DNA of 64,000 nucleotides from an uncultured Clostridia bacterium (GTDB taxonomy: Bacteria; Bacillota; Clostridia; UMGS1883): contig CAKSNY010000009.1 of NCBI GenBank assembly GCA_934476455.1, forward strand, positions 1 through 64,000, given 5' to 3'. Both the position numbers and the translations under genes were made by a program. Position 1 is the stretch's first letter. Each line of letters starts with the position of its first letter. The notes under the pieces are model-generated. The model was not told the origin of the DNA. It ran no database searches and saw only the letters and a list, made by a program, of their open reading frames with translations. Of this stretch, positions 59,128 to 64,000 are shown piece by piece.

Positions 59128-60423
59128 ATGAATTTTGTAAAAATGTATGATAAAAACCTTGGCGAAACCGTTCTGCGCGGTACGCACCAAAGCGGAATGC
59201 CGGTGACGATAATTCAAAAAACGGGCTTTTCAAAAAGCTATGCGACGTTTTCGACGAAATACGGCTCAATAAATACAGTTTTTCAGGCACCGGGTGAAAA
59301 TGCCCCCACAGAGGTGATAGATGGTGTGGCGCACTTTCTCGAACATAAAGTTTTTGAACAGCCCGACGGCACGAACGCCTTTAACGAATTTTCAAAATAC
59401 GGTGCAAATGCAAACGCATTTACAAGCTTCGGCATAACAAATTATCTTTTCAGCTGTACCGAAAACTTTTACGAAAATTTGAAAATACTTTTAAGCTTTG
59501 TGCAAAAGCCGTATTTCACGGAAGAGAATGTTGAAAAAGAAAAGGGAATAATTGCACAGGAAATTCGTATGTATGATGACGACGCAGACCAAACCTGTTT
59601 TTACAACTGTCTTGATGCGATGTATCAAAAACACCCCGTAAAAACCAAAATTGCGGGAAGCGTGGAAGAAATAATGAAAACGACCCCGAATCTTTTATAC
59701 CGCTGCTACAACACCTTCTATCACCCGTCAAATATGGCGGTTGTATGCGTGGGCGATATTGACGCGCAGCGCGTCGGGGAAATTGTTGAGGAGTGTATAA
59801 GCCCGGAAAAAAGCAAGGGAGGCATTGTACAGGTATTCCCGAAAGAGCCTGAAGCCGTTTCCCAAAAAAGGGTAGAGGCATATTTTGACATACCCAGACC
59901 AATGTTTATGCTCGGTTTTAAAGATATTCATACGGGCGGCAACGGCAAAGAGCTGCTAATGCGCGATATACTTACAAATGCGGTGCTTGCAACGCTTTTC
60001 GGTTCAAGCAGCCCGTTTTATAAGGAGCTTTACGAAAAAGGCATTATAAACAAAAGCTTTTCGGCATTTTACGAATATGAAGAAAGCTGCGCGTATGCCG
60101 CATTTACCGGAGAAACGAACGAGGTTGACAAGCTTATCGAAAAAATATATGAAACGATAGAGCATGCCTTAGAAACGGGAATAGACGAAAGGGTATTTCT
60201 GCGTATGAAAAAGGTTATGCTCGGGCGCTTTTTGTCGGGGCTTGACAATATTGAAAGTTTCGGCAACGAATATGTGTTTGCGCTGCACAGGGGGATAGAC
60301 TTGCTCGAATATCCGTCTGTTTTAAAAGATGCAACGGTTGACGCTGCAAACACAAGGCTTAGGGAACTTTTTAACAAGGAGAGGAGCAGTGTGTCCGTTG
60401 TACTGCCCAAAAAAAGCGTATGA
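59128..60423 (+). CDS. M16 zinc peptidase, YmfH type
   Basis: 431 residues. HFLEHKVFE (HxxEH) near residue 72 with the downstream Glu in EKEKGIIAQEIRMYDDD gives a complete zinc site. NTFYHPSNMAVVCVGDID and SSSPFYKELYEKGII are M16 landmarks. It presumably forms a heterodimer with the preceding protein and degrades peptides. ATG 59128 follows GAGGGGGAA; the ATG at 59104 overlaps the previous gene. Four-base overlap with lgt. Confidence 0.88.
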   Translation: MNFVKMYDKNLGETVLRGTHQSGMPVTIIQKTGFSKSYATFSTKYGSINTVFQAPGENAPTEVIDGVAHFLEHKVFEQPDGTNAFNEFSKYGANANAFTSFGITNYLFSCTENFYENLKILLSFVQKPYFTEENVEKEKGIIAQEIRMYDDDADQTCFYNCLDAMYQKHPVKTKIAGSVEEIMKTTPNLLYRCYNTFYHPSNMAVVCVGDIDAQRVGEIVEECISPEKSKGGIVQVFPKEPEAVSQKRVEAYFDIPRPMFMLGFKDIHTGGNGKELLMRDILTNAVLATLFGSSSPFYKELYEKGIINKSFSAFYEYEESCAYAAFTGETNEVDKLIEKIYETIEHALETGIDERVFLRMKKVMLGRFLSGLDNIESFGNEYVFALHRGIDLLEYPSVLKDATVDAANTRLRELFNKERSSVSVVLPKKSV

Positions 60424-61208
60424 ATATAATATCATTTCCAAGACTGGGGCTAAGCTTTAAAATAGACCCCGTTGCGCTTAAGCTTCCGATTTTCGGCGGG
60501 GTTCACTGGTACGGCGTTATTATTGCGGCGGGAATCATTTTGGCGGTTCTTTATTGCAGCTTCACAGCGCGCAGGGAGGGGCTTCCTCCTGATTCTGTTT
60601 CCGATTTGGTGCTTTATGCGCTGCCGGTGGCTGTAATATGCGCGCGGATATACTATGTTGCTTTTTCGTGGGACAGCTACAAAGACCACCCCGCAGACGT
60701 ATTTAAAATATGGGAGGGCGGAATAGCCATATACGGCGGGATTATAGGCGCCGTGCTTTCGGCGTGGATATATCTGCGCATAAAAAAGATGGACGTTTTA
60801 AAAATGTTTGATATCTGCTGCCCGGGACTGCTGATAGGGCAGGCAGTAGGCCGCTGGGGAAACTTTGTAAATGCCGAGGCATACGGCGGACCGTGTCCTT
60901 ATTTGTGGGGGATGAGTATTAACGGCGGAGAGAGCGTGCATCCCACATTTCTTTATGAATCATTATGGAATGCTTTGGGGTTTGTTATCCTAAGTACGCT
61001 CAATAAAAAACGCCCGTTTTACGGATTTACATTTTTTTCATACATAATATGGTACGGCGCGGGGCGGTTTTTTATTGAGGGTATGCGCACCGACAGTTTA
61101 TATCTGGGAAATATCCGCATATCGCAGGCGATGGCGGCTGTTTGTGTTATCGCGGGAAGCGTATGTCTTGTAATACTTAAAAAGCGCAAAACCAACCAAA
61201 AAAAATAA
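60420..61208 (+). CDS. lgt: Prolipoprotein diacylglyceryl transferase
   Basis: 262 residues with seven helices. HWYGVIIAAGIILAV, the signature GRWGNFVNAEAYGGP (Lgt box with HGGL-like GGI region at EGGIAIYGGIIG), HPTFLYES and GAGRFFIEGMRTDSLYL are all typical. It attaches diacylglycerol to the Cys of lipoproteins, such as the ger C subunit, bmpA and the repeat lipoprotein in this window. It overlaps the M16 gene by four bases. Confidence 0.95.
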   Translation: MNIISFPRLGLSFKIDPVALKLPIFGGVHWYGVIIAAGIILAVLYCSFTARREGLPPDSVSDLVLYALPVAVICARIYYVAFSWDSYKDHPADVFKIWEGGIAIYGGIIGAVLSAWIYLRIKKMDVLKMFDICCPGLLIGQAVGRWGNFVNAEAYGGPCPYLWGMSINGGESVHPTFLYESLWNALGFVILSTLNKKRPFYGFTFFSYIIWYGAGRFFIEGMRTDSLYLGNIRISQAMAAVCVIAGSVCLVILKKRKTNQKK

Positions 61209-61258
61209 AAAAACAGGGAATATTTCCATAAATTGAACAAAATTAAATAATTATCCTA

Positions 61259-61287
61259 TTGACTTATTGCGAACAAACAGTTAAAAT
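61259..61287 (+). promoter_or_regulatory. Promoter of the large SLH gene
   Basis: TTGACT (61259-61264), 17-base spacer, TAAAAT (61282-61287), about 30 bases before the ATG and ahead of GAGGAGAGG. Confidence 0.75.
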
Positions 61288-61317
61288 GAAATCAAACGAT
61301 GAAAGAGGAGAGGCTAT

Positions 61318-64000
61318 ATGAAAAATTTTAAAAGAATTTTATCGACAGTGCTTGCTTTGGCGCTCTGCTTCTCGGCAATGGGTGTATTCGCCGCGGACAG
61401 CACACAGACAGCAAAAACATCATTCTCCGATGTTGAGGCGGGAACAAAGCTTGCGGAAGCAGTAAACGAGCTTGTCGTTTACGGAATAATTGCGGGTTAT
61501 CCAGACGGAACGTTTAAGCCCAACGGACAGATAACACGCGGAGAGTTTGCAGCGGTTGTAACACGTTTTAAGGGGCTTGGCTCAAGCCTCGGAACAGATG
61601 CGGTTACGGGCTTTGCAGACCTTGACAGCGATACGGAAAACGCATGGGCGCGCCCGTACGTGAAGGCAGCCGTTGACGCAGGAATAATAAACGGCTTTGA
61701 GGACGGAACCTTCAGAGCGGGAGAGCCTGTTACCTACGAACAGGCTGTAAAGATGGTTATTTGCGCTATAGGCTACAACGTAATTGCCGACAGCGAATAT
61801 AAAAAGCTTCAGCTTACAAATCCCGACACGGTAACGTGGTCGTCCGGGTATATTGCGGCAGCAAACAAGAACAACATTACGCTTAACGCAACGGTTGCGG
61901 ATATTTTACAGCCCGCATCGCGCGCTATTGTTGCAATGCTTTCGTTCAATGCTCTTGACGCACCGAAGATTAACGTTATAACGGATGCAAACGGCAAGGT
62001 AACCTACGAGAAGGACACCGGCACAAACCGTGACGACCTTTCCTCACAGGCTACAAAAATCGAAGGTACAATCAGCGCCAACTGCTATACGGCGCTTGAC
62101 GCGGTTTCTTCCGACCTTAACGACAGAGAAATAAGAATAACCAATAATGACGGAACATATACCTACACCCTCAGCGACGAACTTTATAAGTCCGTTGACG
62201 TGGAGGAACTTTTGGGAAGACGCCTTAATATATATGTAGATGGCGACACCATTACAAAGATAGTATATAAGAGCGATACCGAAACGGTTATAGAGGAAAG
62301 CCAGATAGATACAATCTCCGGCGATACTGTAAAGTACCGTGACAAGGACGGCAGAACCAACAGCGTTTCTCTCAGCGGATACACATTTATCTACAACGGT
62401 AAATATGCTTCCGTTCCTTACTCTGCACTTACAACGGCGGGCGGTCCTTACGAGTTTAGAAACGGTTATATAAAGCTTCTTGAATCCGGCGGAGAAAGAA
62501 TTGCCAAGATTACAAGCTTTGACGTATGGGTTGTAAACGGCTTTGATAAAAAGAACGAAAAAATTACGTTTAAATACGGCAAAACCGTAAACGGTGAGCA
62601 GCAGTATACTTTCCCGGCAGCAACGAAAGAAAAGCCGGCAATATATTTAAACGGAAAGCTTACCTCGTTTGACAGCTTAAGCCTTTCGCAGTACGCGGTA
62701 ATAAACTATGCCGAGTCTGTGGGTGCAGGAAAGACGCTTAAGAAAATGTATGTTACTACAGGTGCAAAGAGCGGTAAGGTTACAAGCAAATCAAGCGACA
62801 CGCGCGAGCTTGAGCTTGACGGAAAGACGGTTTACCTTACGCGCGACTATGATGATTACGCCGGCGGCACAGGCAATGACGAAAAGCCCTCGTTTGAACT
62901 TGGCGACAGCTTTTCAAGCTCGCTTTATTACGACTACACCGGTCAGATCGCAGCAATAAAGTATTCAGCAGCTTCTTTGGGAAGCTTTAAGTACGGCTAT
63001 CTGGTAGGCGCGGGCGAGTCGAAAAATAAGGGTACGTGGCAGGTAAGAATAGTTACGACGACGGGCAGCGACCAGATATTTACGCTTAAAGATCGTGTTA
63101 AGCTTGACGGTACTGCCGTAAAGGCGGAAAGCGCCGTAAACTCTCTCGGAACCATTGCCGAAAGCAAATTCGGTATGAGCGCGGGTCAGTATTATCAGCC
63201 GCTCAGATACAGCGTAAGCGGAACAACGATAGACGCAATCGATACGGTTGAAACCGGTACGGGCGCAACGAACGACAGCTTTAAAGAAACCGAAAGCGGC
63301 ACGCTTGCAACAACGATAAGCAGCACGTCTTCGCTTAAGAAAGGTTCTACAGCATTTAACGTATCTTCAAGCACCGTTATTTTGTCGGCACCCGGCGCTT
63401 CGGACGATAAAACAGATATGAGCAAGTATGCAAAGCTTACCTCCTCGCAGGCATTCAGCGGCAGGTCAAGCGTAGATGCACGCGTGTTTGACGTAAACGA
63501 GAGCACGAAAAACGCAGGGCTTATAATTGTTTACGGAATAAAGCCCGCATACCTCGGTTCGTCACCCTATATGATTGTAACACGCAAGTATGTAAAGGAT
63601 AACAAGATTTGCCTTGAAGGCTATGCAAACGGCGCAAAGACAACAAGCGAAATAATTGTTTCGGACAATTACAAGAGTGACACAAGCTCGGTAGAAGTTC
63701 CGGTGTATGGCTCCTCGGACTACCTTTCAAGCCTTGTACTTTCCAATGCTGACGAGGTTGAAAAGGGTGATATAGTTGCATATCTTACAGACGGCGCAAA
63801 AGAGGTAACATCGCTTATGCGTATTTATGACGCAAGCAATCCTGTTCAGGCAGGCGCTCTTGCCGCTGACGGAGCAACCCCCTTTAAGGATAAAAACCAC
63901 GCCCTCCAGAGATATACAAGCCTTTACACAAGCAATGTAGGTGAAAAGTACTTCCACTACGGTGTACCGTCTGTAATAAGCGACAGCGACAAACGCATAA
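61318..64000 (+). CDS. Large S-layer homology protein (runs off window)
   Basis: Open for 894 codons to the window end. The signal peptide ends VFAADS (about residue 26). Three SLH domains follow: ~36-80 (GYPDGTFKPNGQITRGEFAA), ~97-145 (GFEDGTFRAGEPVTYEQAVK) and a divergent third to ~200. The rest is a long Thr/Ser/Gly/Lys-rich beta region with repeating YxxDGDTITKIVYK-like turns, no Cys clusters and few Cys. High Lys/Ala codon regularity and a strong ribosome binding site fit an abundant surface-layer protein. The C terminus is not visible. It likely binds wall polymer through the SLH part. Confidence 0.88.
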   Translation, partial: MKNFKRILSTVLALALCFSAMGVFAADSTQTAKTSFSDVEAGTKLAEAVNELVVYGIIAGYPDGTFKPNGQITRGEFAAVVTRFKGLGSSLGTDAVTGFADLDSDTENAWARPYVKAAVDAGIINGFEDGTFRAGEPVTYEQAVKMVICAIGYNVIADSEYKKLQLTNPDTVTWSSGYIAAANKNNITLNATVADILQPASRAIVAMLSFNALDAPKINVITDANGKVTYEKDTGTNRDDLSSQATKIEGTISANCYTALDAVSSDLNDREIRITNNDGTYTYTLSDELYKSVDVEELLGRRLNIYVDGDTITKIVYKSDTETVIEESQIDTISGDTVKYRDKDGRTNSVSLSGYTFIYNGKYASVPYSALTTAGGPYEFRNGYIKLLESGGERIAKITSFDVWVVNGFDKKNEKITFKYGKTVNGEQQYTFPAATKEKPAIYLNGKLTSFDSLSLSQYAVINYAESVGAGKTLKKMYVTTGAKSGKVTSKSSDTRELELDGKTVYLTRDYDDYAGGTGNDEKPSFELGDSFSSSLYYDYTGQIAAIKYSAASLGSFKYGYLVGAGESKNKGTWQVRIVTTTGSDQIFTLKDRVKLDGTAVKAESAVNSLGTIAESKFGMSAGQYYQPLRYSVSGTTIDAIDTVETGTGATNDSFKETESGTLATTISSTSSLKKGSTAFNVSSSTVILSAPGASDDKTDMSKYAKLTSSQAFSGRSSVDARVFDVNESTKNAGLIIVYGIKPAYLGSSPYMIVTRKYVKDNKICLEGYANGAKTTSEIIVSDNYKSDTSSVEVPVYGSSDYLSSLVLSNADEVEKGDIVAYLTDGAKEVTSLMRIYDASNPVQAGALAADGATPFKDKNHALQRYTSLYTSNVGEKYFHYGVPSVISDSDKRI

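Noticed and set aside
1..64000. CRISPR array, prophage or defence island
   Set aside because: No regularly spaced short repeats, phage structural genes, restriction, toxin-antitoxin or Cas proteins were recognised; AddAB is a general repair enzyme.

Overview
The window reads as a chromosomal segment of an anaerobic, endospore-forming member of the Clostridia (Firmicutes). The main clues are spore genes (cwlD, a pdaB-type deacetylase, a GerA-family germinant receptor operon, ytfJ/gerW, a SPOCS-LysM protein), [FeFe]-hydrogenase maturases (hydF, hydG), S-layer-homology surface proteins, AddAB recombination, strong AGGAGG/GGTGA ribosome binding sites, sigma-A promoters with 17-base spacers, and Gram-positive RNA regulation (PyrR attenuator, T-box, 6S-like RNA). 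No genus can be named from what is visible. No tRNA, rRNA, insertion sequence, prophage, CRISPR array or recognised defence island was seen.

Layout, left half. 1-0.8 kb: end of a dispersed structured repeat and an ssb-like gene (-). 0.9-2.4 kb: cwlD and a pdaB-like gene. 2.4-4.4 kb: rodA, then ruvX with a DUF1292 gene. 4.4-4.6 kb: a 6S-like RNA. 4.6-6.9 kb: an SLH protein, rnhA and a TIM-barrel sugar isomerase/epimerase. 6.9-12.6 kb: pyrimidine operon pyrC-K-D-F-E-B-I behind a PyrR-type attenuator; carbamoyl-phosphate synthase and pyrR are not in the window. 12.7-22.1 kb: rsmF-like, ppa, maf, mreC, mreD, PBP2, minC, minD, minE, mgsA, a TM1266-type hydrogenase regulator and hydF, mostly with tiny gaps. 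22.1-25.4 kb: SLOG protein (-), DUF378, a repeat copy, a short QueG-like protein, then rpsU-GNAT-ung on the minus strand. 25.5-28.9 kb: ileS behind a T-box leader.

Right half. 29.1-33.2 kb: germinant receptor A, B and C subunits and a 58-residue two-helix protein that could be the D subunit. 33.2-42.7 kb, minus strand: two unknown genes, addA, addB, and a SPOCS-LysM protein. 42.8-45.9 kb: M50 protease, scpA, scpB, DUF2953, ytfJ. 45.9-48.9 kb: MATE exporter and cstA. 49-50.5 kb: hydG (-). 50.7-56.4 kb: xpt with a BMP-type nucleoside ABC importer. 56.5-64 kb: rdgB, a 43-residue Cys-rich protein (-), a lipoprotein with 11-residue repeats, two M16 peptidase-family genes, lgt, and an SLH protein that runs off the window end.

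Functional themes are envelope growth and division (rodA, mreCD, PBP2, minCDE, lgt, SLH), sporulation and germination, nucleotide supply (de novo pyrimidine genes; purine uptake and salvage; Maf and RdgB house-cleaning), DNA repair (ssb, ruvX, rnhA, ung, addAB) and H2 metabolism. Most genes are ordinary core genes. The most unusual features are small or regulatory: the putative receptor D subunit, an ileS T-box without a visible UGGN motif, a 54-bp perfect palindrome inside the nucleoside transporter cluster, the unannotated Cys-rich peptide, and the 11-mer-repeat lipoprotein.
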